Notes under the pieces: model-generated | What the model was told of the DNA's origin: nothing | The model's input: the letters and a program-made list of their open reading frames with translations, nothing else | Databases searched by the model: none | Assembly (NCBI GenBank): GCA_905221605.1 | Contig: CAJNDS010002270.1 | Span: 124,001-188,000, forward strand | Direction: 5' to 3' | DNA length: 64,000 nt | DNA from: Symbiodinium natans | Lineage: Eukaryota; Sar; Dinophyceae; Suessiales; Symbiodiniaceae | Shown here: positions 20,401 through 30,227 of the stretch, one piece after another | Layout: every line of letters starts with the position of its first letter | Position numbering within the stretch: position 1 is the stretch's first letter | Made by a program: the position numbers and the translations under genes

Positions 20401-20815
20401 TAGGGGATTAGGGCTCAGGAGTTTAGGGTTTAGGGTTTAGGGTTTAGGGTTTGGGGATTAGGGTTCAGGAGTTTAGGGTCCAGGCGCTTAGGGGTTCAGG
20501 GCTTAAGGTGCAGGGCTTGGTGTTTAGTAGTTGATTAGGGTTTGGGGGCTGAGGGTCTAGGGTTTAGGGCTTTGGGCGTTTAGAGCTTTGTTTTTTTTTT
20601 GCGGTGGCATCCTTCTCATCCTTATCTTGCAAAACCGAACGCCCTATACCGCCGAAAATTGGTCCGTTTTGGGGTATTTATATAAGGCCCCTAGTAGTTA
20701 CGGTACCCAGGAAGGGACCCAGAATTTAAAGAACTGACCATGTATTGTCATCTGCTTCTGCAAACCAAAACTCTAAGCCCTGCAGAAGAAATGGCGCTCC
20801 GGAACCCCCTCCCCT

Positions 20816-20824
20816 CTCTCTCTC

Positions 20825-20859
<35 letters not shown>

Positions 20860-20876
20860 CTCTCTCTCGCTCTCTG
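20816..20876. repeat. CT/TCTC microsatellite
   Basis: (TC)n of about 25-30 units with a few GC interruptions. Serine/leucine-rich frames here are artefacts. Confidence 0.95.
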
Positions 20877-21035
20877 TTTTTATTTCGACCCAGACTCCCA
20901 AAACCTTCCGCTTTTTTCCCTAAACCCCAAGCCCTAAACCGCAAACCGAAGGACCGCTTGGGGGCTTAGGGGTTTCAATTCGGGCTCTTAGATTAGGGTT
21001 TAGGGTTTTCGGTCTAGGGTTTAGGGTTTAGGGTT

Positions 21036-21661
21036 GGGTTCGGCCGGTCCACACTAACAGTCACCACCAGCAGACCCACAAATAAAAGCACCCGGTAAAT
21101 GCCAAAAAATTGACTGAGATTCCTGCTATTCCTGGTGCTATTCCTGGTGCTATTCCTGGTGCTATTTCTGGTGCATTTTTTTGTGCTATTCCTGGTGCTA
21201 TTTCTGGTGCTATTTTTTGTGCTATTGTTTGTGCTATTTCTGGTGCTATTTTTTGTGCTATTGTTTGTGCTATTTCTGGTGCTATTTCTGGTGCTGTTGC
21301 TGGTGCTATGTGACTAACAATCACCATCAGCAGACCCACAAAAAACAGCACCCGGTAAATGCTAAGCTGCTAAAATTGACTGGGATTCCTGGTGCTATCT
21401 CTGGTGCTATTGTTTGTGCTATTTCTGGTGCTATTTTTTGTGCTATTCCTGGCGCTATTTCTGGTGCTATTTTTTGTGCTATTGTTTGTGCTATTTCTGG
21501 TGCTATTTCTGCTGCTATGTGACTAACAGTCACCACCAGCAGACCCACAAAAGAAGCACCCGGTAAATGCTAAAATTGACTGGGATTCCTGGTGCTATTT
21601 TTGGCTTGTGTGTTATAAGGCCACGGCGTTATTTGACTATTAGTGTGGACCGGCCGAACCC
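21036..21661. mobile_element. 626-bp TIR element with internal 12-bp minisatellite
   Basis: Terminal inverted repeats of 28 bp with one mismatch: GGGTTCGGCCGGTCCACACT at 21036 and AGTGTGGACCGGCCGAACCC ending at 21661. The interior has three blocks of a 12-bp unit (CTGGTGCTATTT/C and CTATTTTTTGTG-type variants). The blocks are introduced by copies of TGACTAACARTCACCAYCAG plus CAGACCCACAAA and AGCACCCGGTAAATGC (about 21055, 21311 and 21520). No transposase frame. Both strands stay open because the unit is a multiple of three. No clear target duplication in the telomeric flanks. Probably a non-autonomous DNA transposon. Confidence 0.85.
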
Positions 21662-21688
21662 AAGTTTAGGGTTTAGGGTTTAGGGGAC

Positions 21689-22416
21689 TGTGGATATTGT
21701 GGAGTGTGCCGCAGCACCTCAGAAGAAGGCTCAGATACGAGGGGACTTGATCTGTGGCACTTTTAAGGCCTGTTCCCCAAGCCCTAAACCCTAAACCCTA
21801 AACCCTAAATCCTAAACCCTAAACCCTAAACCCTAAGCCCTAAACCCTAACCCCGGAACCCCAAACCCTGAACCCCCGAACCATCGTCAGCCCTCATGTT
21901 CCAAACAAGTTTAGGGTTTAGGATTTAGGGTTCAGTTTACCCCTAAACCCTAAACCCTAAACCCTAAACCCTAAACCCTAAACCCTAGTTTTAGGTTCTG
22001 GGAGAACCCCGAACACCCAATCCTGTGGCCTGGCTCAGGGATCCCGGGACCGTCCAGCAGGTGATTGACATCTTGGACGACAAGTGGGCCTCTCAGAGGT
22101 AAACACGCTACTATGGGGCCTGATTAAATTAGGGTTGAGGGTTGAGGGTTTAGGGTTTAGGGTTTAGGGTCTAGGGTCTAGGGTTTAGGGTTTAGGGTTT
22201 AGGGTTTGGGGTTTAGGAATAGGCATTTGGGAGGTTAGTATAGTATCATTACCAAGGGACCCTGAGGGGATACTAGAAGTAAACCCTAGACCCTACAACT
22301 TGTCGTGTGTGCTTCGAGTCGGTGGCCGAACTTTGGGTCCCCTTTTCAGGTTCCTGACCGAAAAACGGAGGTGTTCATATTTAGGGTAGCCACTGGCTCC
22401 ATGTCTATAAACCCTA
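21689..22416 (+). CDS. exon candidates, one with strong splice signals
   Basis: 21689-21779 reads VECAAAPQKKAQIRGDLICG. 21995-22098 lies between TTTTAG and CAGAG|GTAAAC and contains VAWLRDPGTVQQVIDILDDK then WASQR. 22350-22416 follows CCCCTTTTCAG and reads PDRKTEVFIFRVATGSM. The middle one resembles the later exon at 25630 (VLDLVEKW against VIDILDDKW), which hints at a repeated helical unit. The product is unknown. Confidence 0.4.
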
Positions 22417-22650
22417 AACCCTAAACCCTCAACCCTCAACCCTCAACCCTCAACCCTATGGTTGGGCCTACCAGGGCCCTGTACAATCTGAAAGCCCTAC
22501 AAAGAACCCTGAACCCAACAAATCATTCCTATCCCCCTAAATTAAAGCCCCAAACAGCAAGCCACTCCCAACAGACCGAACATCCTCAAGCAAGAACATT
22601 CCCAGCATCACATCCCTCCAGCTACACCCTAAATTCTTGCATTCCCTTAC

Positions 22651-22753
22651 TTAGCTGAATGAGTACACCTTACACACATTTTCGGATACTGTAATCCCCC
22701 ATAGAACTGAAGGTGTACTCCTTTTGTTGGGGCTTATGAACTCAGCAACTAAG
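22651..22753. mobile_element. family C foldback element
   Basis: TTAGCTGAATGAGTACACCT ... GAACTCAGCAACTAAG hairpin. Flanks TTCCC on both sides suggest a short target duplication. Left-adjacent island 22520-22650 has a Pro/Ser-rich frame. Confidence 0.7.
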
Positions 22754-22859
22754 TTCCCAACCCGCCCCCCCCCCCCCCCCAAACCCCCAAACCCTAAACC
22801 CTAAGCCCTAAACCCCAAACCCTAAAGCCTCCCCTGCCCCCACTACAAACTGAGCGTTG

Positions 22860-23297
22860 CCCAGTGTCGACAACATCCCGACCACCCCGACGCAGCTCGA
22901 ACGGACGGTGCCCCCGAGATGTGGTTAGGGTTTAGGGTTTAGGGTTTAGGGTTTAGGGTTTAGGGTTTAGGGTTTAGGGATTAGGGTCCAGGGTTTAGGG
23001 TTGAGGGTTTAGGGTTCACAGCTTACGAGTTCAGGGTTCAGGTTTAGGAGATGCTAAACCCCTCAAAGGCCCCATGTTGCTCAGGGTTCAACTTCAGGCC
23101 CCCTGGGTCGGGCAATCGTTTGTGTTTGTGTTGCGTTGGCAGGGTTTAGGGTTTAGGGTTTAGGGGTTTAGGGTTTAGGGGTTTAGGGTTTAGGGGTTTT
23201 GGGGTTTTGGGGTTTTGGGGTTTTGGGGTTTGGGAGGAGGGAGTTGAATAAGTACTTAGGGTGAATGGCTTCGAGGGTTTGGGGTTTCAGGAGCCAT

Positions 23298-23334
<37 letters not shown>

Positions 23335-23730
23335 AAGCGTAAATCCCAAATAAACCAGGGGGAGGCACTGACATCGGGTGGAGCCGCGATTCCCCAAAAA
23401 GCGTTTTAGGTTCCGTGTTCAGTATGGGACCACCCTAACCTTCACCCTAAGCCCAAAACCCCAAACAGGAAATCCCAGGGGTTTAGGGTTTAGGGTTTAG
23501 GGTTTAGGGTTTAGGGTTTAGGGTTTAGGGTTTAGGGCTTAGGGTTTCGGGTTTAGGGTTTAGGGTTTAGGGTTTAGGGTTCAGGGTTTAGGGTTTAGGG
23601 TTTAGGGTTTAGGGGAATACCCTTTGTACCATTCCTGGGGTTCCCTGCTTTGGTGTTCTCATAGGGTTTCCGTTTACACGGGCGAGGTATCTAGGGAACC
23701 CTCAAGAATTTTATGGGCGAATTCTGCGCT
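22860..23730 (+). CDS. cluster of anonymous exon candidates
   Basis: Islands 22868-22922 (VDNIPTTPTQLERTVPPR), 23072-23141 (VQLQAPWVGQSFVFVLRW), 23359-23405 (GEALTSGGAAIPQKAF) and 23621-23727 (FTRARYLGNPQEFYGRILRY, ending TGA). Separated by TTTAGGG tracts, a TTTTGGGG run near 23200 and a poly-G run near 23299-23333. Confidence 0.3.
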
Positions 23731-23905
23731 ATGAGGCATGACTAGGTTAACATCCCTTCAGCACCCCATAAGCCCTAAACCCTAAACCCTAAACCCACAA
23801 TGCCAAGATCCTAGACACCTAAGCTCCGAGCTCTAAACCATAAACCCTAAACCCAAAACGAGCCTCAACCCTAAACCCCAAGGCCTAAAGCCTAAACCCT
23901 AAAAT

Positions 23906-24035
23906 CTTTGTTGCTGAATGAGTACACTTGACATTGTTTGGGATGCTAGAATCCCCTAGAGAACTGAAAGTGCACCTAAAGCCTAAACCCTCAAGCCTAA
24001 ACACTTTTTTGGGGCTTATGAACTCAGCAACAAAG
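23906..24035. mobile_element. family C element with internal telomere-like insertion
   Basis: TTTGTTGCTGAATGAGTACA ... AACTCAGCAACAAAG. The usual AAAGTGTACACTTTTT is split into AAAGTGCAC and CACTTTTTTG by CTAAAGCCTAAACCCTCAAG. Compare with the intact copy at 13735. Confidence 0.7.
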
Positions 24036-24039
24036 AAAT

Positions 24040-24460
24040 CCCAGATTGCGCTCTTGCAGTTGAGGGTGCCTTTGGCTCATAGGAAAACCTTTGTGGGGGT
24101 TTAGGGTTTAGGGTTTAGGGTTTAGGGTTTGGGGGTTAGGGTTTCTACACCCATGCCGAATGTTTCAGGAGGAGAGCAAGTCCCAACCCTAAAGTTCTAA
24201 AGCCTGAAGCCTAAACCCTAAACCCTTCTTGGCCTTAAACCTGTACAGCCTTAAACCCCAGCCCTAAGCCCTAAAAACCCTAAACCCCACAAGATGAGAA
24301 GGAAACGCCGACTTCTTTCCCTATCCCCTGAAAGAGAGCCATTGGGTGAAGGTATAGGATTCAGGTCAGAGGGGGGTCTGGAGTCAAATGGGTTTCGGGT
24401 TTCGGGCCTAGGGTTAGGGTTTAGAGATTAGGGTTCTGTGGGCCTACGACAAGCCCTAAA
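24040..24460 (+). CDS. anonymous exon candidates
   Basis: 24058-24098 (LRVPLAHRKTFVG) and 24290-24400 (MRRKRRLLSLSPEREPLGEG). The second is basic then acidic and starts at an in-frame ATG. The rest is telomere-like. Confidence 0.25.
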
Positions 24461-24469
24461 GTCGTGCAG

Positions 24470-24700
24470 GGTTTGGGGTTTTGGGGTCTTGGGGTTGTGG
24501 GGTTGTGGGATTTTTGGGGTTTTTGGGTTTTTTGGGGTTTTGGGATTTTGTATTTTTGGGGTTTTGGGGTTTTGGGGTTTTGGGGTTTTGGGGTTTTGGG
24601 GTTTTGGGGTTTTGGGATTGTGGGGTTGTGGGGTTGTGGGGTTGTAGGGTTTTTGAAATTGGGGTTTTGGGGTTTTGGGGTTTTGGGGTTTTGGCATTTC
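24470..24700. repeat. TTTTGGGG octamer array
   Basis: Runs of TTTTGGGG with GTTGTGGGG and TTTTTGGG variants, an octamer rather than the standard heptamer. Long frames on both strands (GVLGFWGFGVLGFW-like and PKTPKPQN-like) are repeat artefacts. Confidence 0.9.
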
Positions 24701-24749
24701 GGGCCCAGTGATGGTTGAGGCTTTAGCGGCCACTGGCCACTGACCTGCC

Positions 24750-25690
24750 AGGCATCGACGTTCGCAGATATCGTTGCCGGTGGGCAGGTGCCAGTGGGGC
24801 GTTTTTCGATTCTGCCCTTGGTGTGTTTTGGGCATTTTGGCAGGCTTGATAACCCTAAACCCTAGACCGTGTACCCACAACCTGAGCCTTCAGTACACAG
24901 AACCGCTCTTTTCACTGCCTTAGGGTTTAGGGTTTAGGGGTACCCATCGGCCTTCAAGTTGTTTCCCCTTCTTCTGTGTTACTCAACCGGCTTCTGGGGG
25001 ATCAGGGCTGGGCTGAGAGCGGGTCTACGTCTTAGGGTAGTTGTATGGGCCCTTTGTAGGGTTTAGGGTTCAGGTCGCTTTCTGAATCACAACAGCTTTT
25101 GGTTGCGCTGCATGTTGTCGAAGACAGGACGTACTGGTCGTCTTTCCCCGGGTTTAGGGTTTAGGGCTACATGGGCCCTTGATAATATGGTCCCTTTCCC
25201 TCTTTCAAGGGTTCTGATGAATGGGCCCATGGGTTGTATAGGGCATATAAGGGGTATATAAGCGGTGCCCATTTCAGGGCCCGTGCTAAGGGACCATGTA
25301 ACAAGTCGGCATAATATTTGCAGGTGCTTCCCTAAACCCTAAACCCTAAACCCTAAACCCTAAACCCTAAACCCTAAACCCCAAACCCCAAACCCCAAAC
25401 CCTAAACCCTAAACCCTAAACCCTAAACCCTGCGTGGGGTCTTACCCCAGTGAAAAGGAATGGGGGGCCCTCAGAACCGAAGGCTTGCGGGGTGCCCTTT
25501 CGGTGACACTGGCGACAGAATCCCTAACCCCCAAACCCCAAGCCCTAAACCCCTAAACCCCAAACCCCGAACCCTAAACCCCAAACCCTAAACCCTAAAC
25601 CCCAGATGATATGTTAAAATCTATGCCAGGACTCGGACCAGGTGCTCGACTTGGTGGAGAAGTGGCGACCTCAGCTCTGGGACTTGTTTG
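24750..25690 (+). CDS. anonymous exon candidates
   Basis: 24765-24850 (two alternative open frames), 24943-25033 (LQVVSPSSVLLNRLLGDQGW), 25077-25152 (QQLLVALHVVEDRTYWSSFP), 25451-25519 (EKEWGALRTEGLRGALSVTL) and 25630-25685 (DSDQVLDLVEKWRPQLWDL). The last is bounded by TGCCAG and a GT donor. A family F element occupies 25167-25308. Confidence 0.35.
25167..25308. mobile_element. family F foldback element
   Basis: CTACATGGGCCCTTGATAAT, ATGGTCCCTTTCCC, GTTCTGATGAATGGGCCCAT, GTATAAGGGGTATATAAG and CTAAGGGACCATG. Other copies: 44509-44630, 54846-54953 and 62089-62224. Confidence 0.6.
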
Positions 25691-26430
25691 GGGTTTAGGG
25701 TTTGGGGTTTGGGGTTTGGGGTTTGGGTTTAGGGTTTGGGGTTTGGGGTTTAGGGTTTGGGGTTTAGGGTTTAGGATTTAGGTTAAGGGTTTGGGGTTTA
25801 GGGGTTTAGGGGTTTAGGGTTTTGGGGTTCAGGGCCTTTTGACCTAAGAAGCGGGCATCTCGGGGCCACCGCAAACGGGTTCAAGGGTACTTCTCCACAG
25901 TCCGGCCCCTTTTTTGATCTCCTATATAGTACGGCACCCTTAAAATGAGGACCCGCCAAAAGGGACCCCAATTCAGAGAGATCTACCCTTATGAATAGGG
26001 GTTGTAGGGTTCATGATGGGTATAAGCAGCTTCCGGGTAGAGATCTGGAACTCCTTGAAAACACGACCTCCCCCTTCCCTCTTTCAGCCCCCAACCCTAG
26101 ACCTTAAACCCTAAAACCCTAAACCCTAAACCCTAAACCCTAAACCCTAAACCCTAAACCCTAAACCCTGTAACCCCAAACCCTTGAGGGCCCAGGCTTC
26201 GGAGATTCAGGCGTAGGGCGGCTGTGTAGGGTTTACGGTTTAGGTACCATAGAACTTCCCAGCAAAGATATGGCTTAGGATTTAGGGTTTAGGCTTCAGG
26301 TTTCAGGGTTTAGGGTTTAGGGCTTAGGCTTCAGGGTTTGGGGTTGATAGAGGGCCGCGCTAGGCGTAGGAGCCCGGGATTGGTTGTTGGGTTGTACCGA
26401 GGATGCGGGTTGAGTCTCCGCAGGGTGGCG
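25690..26430. repeat. TTTGGGG / TTTAGGG matrix with degraded elements
   Basis: Heptamer variants TTTGGGG (25690-25760), a family K fragment near 25893-25990 (CCAAAAGGGACCCCAATTCA), CCCTAAA tract 26105-26170. No convincing gene. Confidence 0.6.
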
Positions 26431-26433
26431 AAT

Positions 26434-26690
26434 CAAGGGATGAAGACTCGCACCCCTAACCCTAAACCCTAAACCTTAAACCCTAAACCCTAAACCCTAA
26501 ACCCTAAACCCTAAACCCTAACCCTAAACCCTGAACCCTGAACCCTAAACCGTAATGCCGCCCCCTGAAGGTTTCCCTTCGCATTGTCCTAACGCGGCCC
26601 TCAATTCTACGATGTCAAGGATCTTAAAGAAGGGTCCCCAAAAGCCAAGGGTACAACTCTGAAGGGTGCAGGGTAGAACCCCTAGATAGC
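26434..26690. mobile_element. family L element carrying a telomere-repeat insertion
   Basis: ATGAAGACTCGCACCCCTAA on the left and GGTTTCCCTTCG, CAAGGATCTTAAAGAAGGGT, AAGCCAAGGGTACAAC on the right match 2290-2430 (ATGAAGACTCGTACCCC directly followed by GGTTTCCCTG). About 120 bp, mostly CCCTAAA repeat, separates the parts here. Confidence 0.6.
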
Positions 26691-26856
26691 CCTAAACCCC
26701 AAACCCCAAACCCCAAACCCCAAACCCCAAACCCCAAACCCCAAACCCCAAACCCCAAACCCTAAACCCTAAACCCTAAACCCTAAACCCCCAAGGTAGA
26801 ACCCCTAGACTGAAAGCATGCCTGGATTCTCGAGAATGCCCTAAACCCCCCTATAG

Positions 26857-26945
26857 ATGCCAGAGCCGGCGGGTTCGCCCGTGGAGGGGGAGCTGATCGA
26901 ACTGGACCATCTGGACGTCTCGGACTTCACTGACTCCACCTTTTA
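26857..26945 (+). CDS. acidic exon candidate
   Basis: After CCCCTATAG: an ATG and MPEPAGSPVEGELIELDHLD, then VSDFTDSTFY and a stop at 26946. It could be a first or last exon. Product unknown. Confidence 0.4.
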
Positions 26946-27041
26946 TTAATACCCTTTATTGGGTTGTGGATGACTTATTTTTTGTGTCCGCCTTTCATTA
27001 ATACCCTTTATTGGGTTGTGGATGACTTATTTTTTGTGTCA
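26936..27041. repeat. 53-bp tandem duplication
   Basis: CCACCTTTTATTAATACCCT plus TTATTGGGTTGTGGATGACT and TATTTTTTGTGTC occurs twice head to tail with two substitutions, directly after the exon at 26857 and before the one at 27081. Confidence 0.95.
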
Positions 27042-27080
27042 CTATCTGAACTTTCGGACCAGTGTGGGTTTGCGTTGCAG

Positions 27081-27155
27081 GAGCCGTCTGGGCCGCCGAA
27101 AGGAACAGGGAAAGGACAAGCACCAGCCAAGACCGAGGCAAGTGATCGGAGTGAG
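27081..27155 (+). CDS. exon candidate with consensus splice sites
   Basis: 25 codons, phase 0, between GCGTTGCAG and GTGAG|GTAGGG. Reads EPSGPPKGTGKGQAPAKTEA then SDRSE. Low-complexity Pro/Gly/Lys linker. No stop in the downstream continuation either, so the donor is inferred from its consensus shape. Confidence 0.45.
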
Positions 27156-27157
27156 GT

Positions 27158-27352
27158 AGGGACCATTCCCTCATTGAAGCCATCGAGAACGGCGATGTGC
27201 CCTACCCTGCGCGCATGAGTTACGTCGCCTGGCTGAAGTGGCGTAAAGAGACGGGCTCGAGGCCTGTGTCTAAGCGCGACCGCGTGAGCACCAACCCCGA
27301 GCAAGAAGCTGCGCTCTGGCGCAAGGTGATGGCTTTCCTGCATGATGCAGGA
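27158..27352 (+). CDS. 64-codon exon, unknown product
   Basis: Open and strongly protein-like: LIEAIENGDVPYPARMSYVA, WLKWRKETGSRPVSKRDRVS, then NPEQEAALWRKVMAFLHDAG. Rich in W, K/R and E, with no telomeric repeat inside. It follows the 27081 exon immediately but in another frame, so a tiny intron, a different left edge or a frameshift separates them. No family is recognised. Confidence 0.5.
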
Positions 27353-27457
27353 GTAGGGTTTGGAGAGCACGGTGGTGGGGTTCTACGACGTTTCAGAGCC
27401 TGGGTTCGTAAGGTGCAGGGCCGAGGGTTTTGGAATCAGGGTTTAGGGTTTAGGCCT

Positions 27458-27598
27458 AGTTGGAGGTTCATGGTACTTATTTCCCAACTATAACTGTACC
27501 TAAAAAGGTCCTTATAACCATGTTAGGGCACTTAAGGGGCTGAAAGGTGGGTTATAAGTGCAGTTATAGTTGGCTAAGAAGTACCATGAACCTCCAAG
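27458..27598. mobile_element. family A foldback element
   Basis: AGTTGGAGGTTCATGGTACT ... GTACCATGAACCTCCAAGC, with the standard AACTATAACTGTACCTA / AAGTGCAGTTATAGTTGG stem. No clear target duplication. Confidence 0.8.
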
Positions 27599-27599
27599 C

Positions 27600-28400
27600 A
27601 AAATACGGCGATGTGTGTGATCCCCGCTGATGTATTGAAAAGCCGTTCCATCGAGATGAGTCGGATGTGTGGATGAACATGTACTCTAAGGGTCCATGTA
27701 CCTACCCAGGGAGTACTAAGCTCAACACCCTAAACCCTAAACCCTAAACCCTAAACCCTAAACCCCATCATGATAATGATGAGGTACTTGGGCCCTCAGG
27801 GGTATGAGACTTGGAACCCGAAGCCTGATCCCCGAAACCCTAAGCCCCAAAATCGTTCCTGGGGTTTAGGGTTTAGGGTTTGGGGTTTACGGTTTAGGGT
27901 GTGGGGTTTAGGGTTTAGGGTTTAGGGTTGAAAGTTTAGGGTTGGGGTGTAGGGCCCTAAACCCTAGCCCTAAACCTTAACCCTAAACCCTAACCCAGGC
28001 TTGTCCAGACCGCGGCCAACACCGGAGCCATCACCCTGGAATCGCCCCTCGCTTGGCGTTTGGAGTGTGCACTTTTCAACGTTTAGGGTATAGGGTTTAG
28101 GGTTATGGGTTTAGGGGTTTGGGGTTTGGGGTTTAGGGTTTAAGGTTTAGGGTTTATGCTTTAGGGTTCATGCTTTAGGGTCTCTGAGTAGCTGAATGAA
28201 TACACTTTACACATTCTGGAGTACAATACTCCCCGACAGAAATGAAAGTGTACACTTTTTTGGGGCTTATGAACGGTTCATAGGCTTTCTGAGATCAAGA
28301 TAGCTCGGAAGGACCCAAGGACTTGAGAGAAAGCATGAGCAACTAAAATGAACACAATGATCGAAGATATTCAGAGGCTTTCAAGTGCGAACATGCAGTA
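27600..28400. other. islands, degraded family D and C elements, telomeric tracts
   Basis: Open island 27600-27676; a family D copy 27690-27830 interrupted by CCCTAAA repeats; island 27998-28081 (LVQTAANTGAITLESPLAWR) after CCCAG; family C copy 28186-28275; about 120 bp of unique sequence. Confidence 0.45.
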
Positions 28401-28401
28401 G

Positions 28402-28495
28402 TAAACCTCAAGGTTCCAGGGATTAAGATGGTTCATGGTTGTTGGATCTTGGAGCTTTCTTCTTGTTTCCAAGAATGCTACGTGAAGAAGGCTGT
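28402..28495 (+). CDS. exon candidate with consensus GTAAGT donor
   Basis: Frame NLKVPGIKMVHGCWILELSS then CFQECYVKKA, ending at GGCTGT|GTAAGT, one of the few perfect donors here. Left edge CATGCAGTAG. Product unknown. Confidence 0.4.
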
Positions 28496-29850
28496 GTAAG
28501 TCGTAGATTCCTGATGCTCGATGGTTAGGGCTTAGGGAGCAACAAAATGAGAGGCTAAACCCTAAACCCTATTCCCTAAACCCTAAACCCTAAACCCTAA
28601 ACCCTAAACCCTAAACCCTAAACCCTAAACCACCCATGATTCGGGCTGACTGCACGACGTGCCATCGCCAGTGCCTTGAAAACAAAACTCAAAACTTAAC
28701 GGTTCCTAATCTCTTCCCCTATTATTAAACCCCCCCCCAACATAGGGGGATGTTCTTATCCATATGCCATCTTTTGGGATAGGGTTTGGATTGGCTTGAA
28801 GGTCTTTGAGGCCCTGAACCCACCCCTAATTCGCAATAGGGTTTAAAAGGCGTGGTCGGTTTCGGCAGAATTTTCTGGAAAGTATTTTTACTTTACAGTT
28901 AGGGGTACGTTTGATACAAGCGTGGAAGCGAAGACTGGTTTAGGGTTCAGAGTTAAGGGGAATGAAGGAATTTGGCACCTTACAGAATTCAATCCCCTCT
29001 CATCCTAAACCCTAAACCCTAAACCCTAAACCCTAAACCCTAAACCCTAAACCCTAAACCCTAAACCTTTGGTCTTAGAACTCGAAGCAACCGGGTGCAG
29101 GCCCACTAAAGCCACCACTAAAGTCTCATGCCCTCCAAGGAGGATCGGGGCACTTAGCAATTTGGGATATAAGGGGTTTAGGGTTTAGTGTTTAGGGTTT
29201 AGGGTTTAAGGATCTAGGGTTGAAGTACCTTAATTGTTGTTAGAGGTAAGTATAGGTATCGTTTCCTCAATGATAGCCGCAGTAACTACGTCCCCTGGTC
29301 CTTTAAGTAGGCCCGAAACCCCCCTAAACCCTAAACCCTAAACCCTAAACCCCCCTTGAGCAGGAGCTTGGGAGGAACTTTCTTTGGCATCTTTGGCAAT
29401 CTCATGCCTCCACCTGCTGCCTGCCTCCCAGCACTTCTTGGGTTAGGGTTTAGGGTTTAGGGTTTAGGATTTAGGGTTTAGGGTTTAGGGTTTAGGGTTT
29501 AGGGTTTAGAGTTTAGGGTTTAGGGTTTAGGGTTTAGGGTTTAGGGACTCTCAGGTCAGAAGGCCAACCTCGATGATGTTTGCTCGTTGGTTTTTGGGAT
29601 CCAGGTTCTAGGGTTTAGGGTTTAGGGTTTAGGGTTTAGGGAAAAATTCGGGTTATGCCTGTTTGTTTGTTCCTTTTTTTGTGGTTGGAGGGGTCGAGTG
29701 TTGCTTGGGCCACACATGCTAACACATGCTTTGTCCTACTGAACCAGGCTACGTGGGTTTAGGGTTTAGGGTTTAGGGTTTAGGGTTTAAGGTTTAGGGT
29801 TTAGGCGGTTTAGGGTTTAGGTTTTAGGGTTCAGGGTGAAGGAGGTGCAG

Positions 29851-29929
29851 GCCGAGTGTTCCAGACTCGCCCTCCGTGCACAGGACCTGCGGCGGAGTTA
29901 CCGAAACGGCTCCCGCCAGTGCAAGCTAT
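29851..29929 (+). CDS. exon candidate, basic helical
   Basis: GGTGCAG acceptor; AECSRLALRAQDLRRSYRNG then SRQCKLS to a TAG that may be intronic. The same frame is open further upstream (KEVQ). Product unknown. Confidence 0.35.
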
Positions 29930-30111
29930 CCTAGGAGGGCCTTAGGTTAGGGTTTAGGGTTTAGGGTTTAGGGTTTAGGGTTTAGGGTTTAGGGTTTAGG
30001 GTTTAGGGTTTAGGGTTTAGGGTTTAGGGTGTTAGGGTAGTTAGGGTAGTTTAGCATTTAGGGTGTAGGGCTAGGACTCAGAGTAGGCCCTTATTCCGTT
30101 TTTTTACTTAG

Positions 30112-30227
30112 TATCCCCGGAAGCCCAAGAAGGTTTATTGGGATCAACTGAGGATGGCTCTACTGCCACGGCCAATCCCTTCGGCCGATCGGTGCTGATG
30201 GACAAGTATCGCCAGCCGGGGAGCTTG
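30112..30227 (+). CDS. exon candidate with strong acceptor
   Basis: Pyrimidine-rich acceptor CCGTTTTTTTACTTAG; frame SPEAQEGLLGSTEDGSTATA then NPFGRSVLMDKYRQPGSL; donor CTTG|GTGTTT. 38 codons. Product unknown. Confidence 0.45.

Noticed and set aside
21061-21548. Repetitive proteins (PGAISGAIFCAI and APEIAQTIAQKI types) on both strands
   Set aside because: A 12-bp unit keeps all frames periodic and open. There is no independent coding signal, and they lie inside a TIR element.
24428-24880. 150-codon Pro/Lys/Asn-rich minus-strand frame
   Set aside because: Reverse reading of TTTTGGGG repeats.
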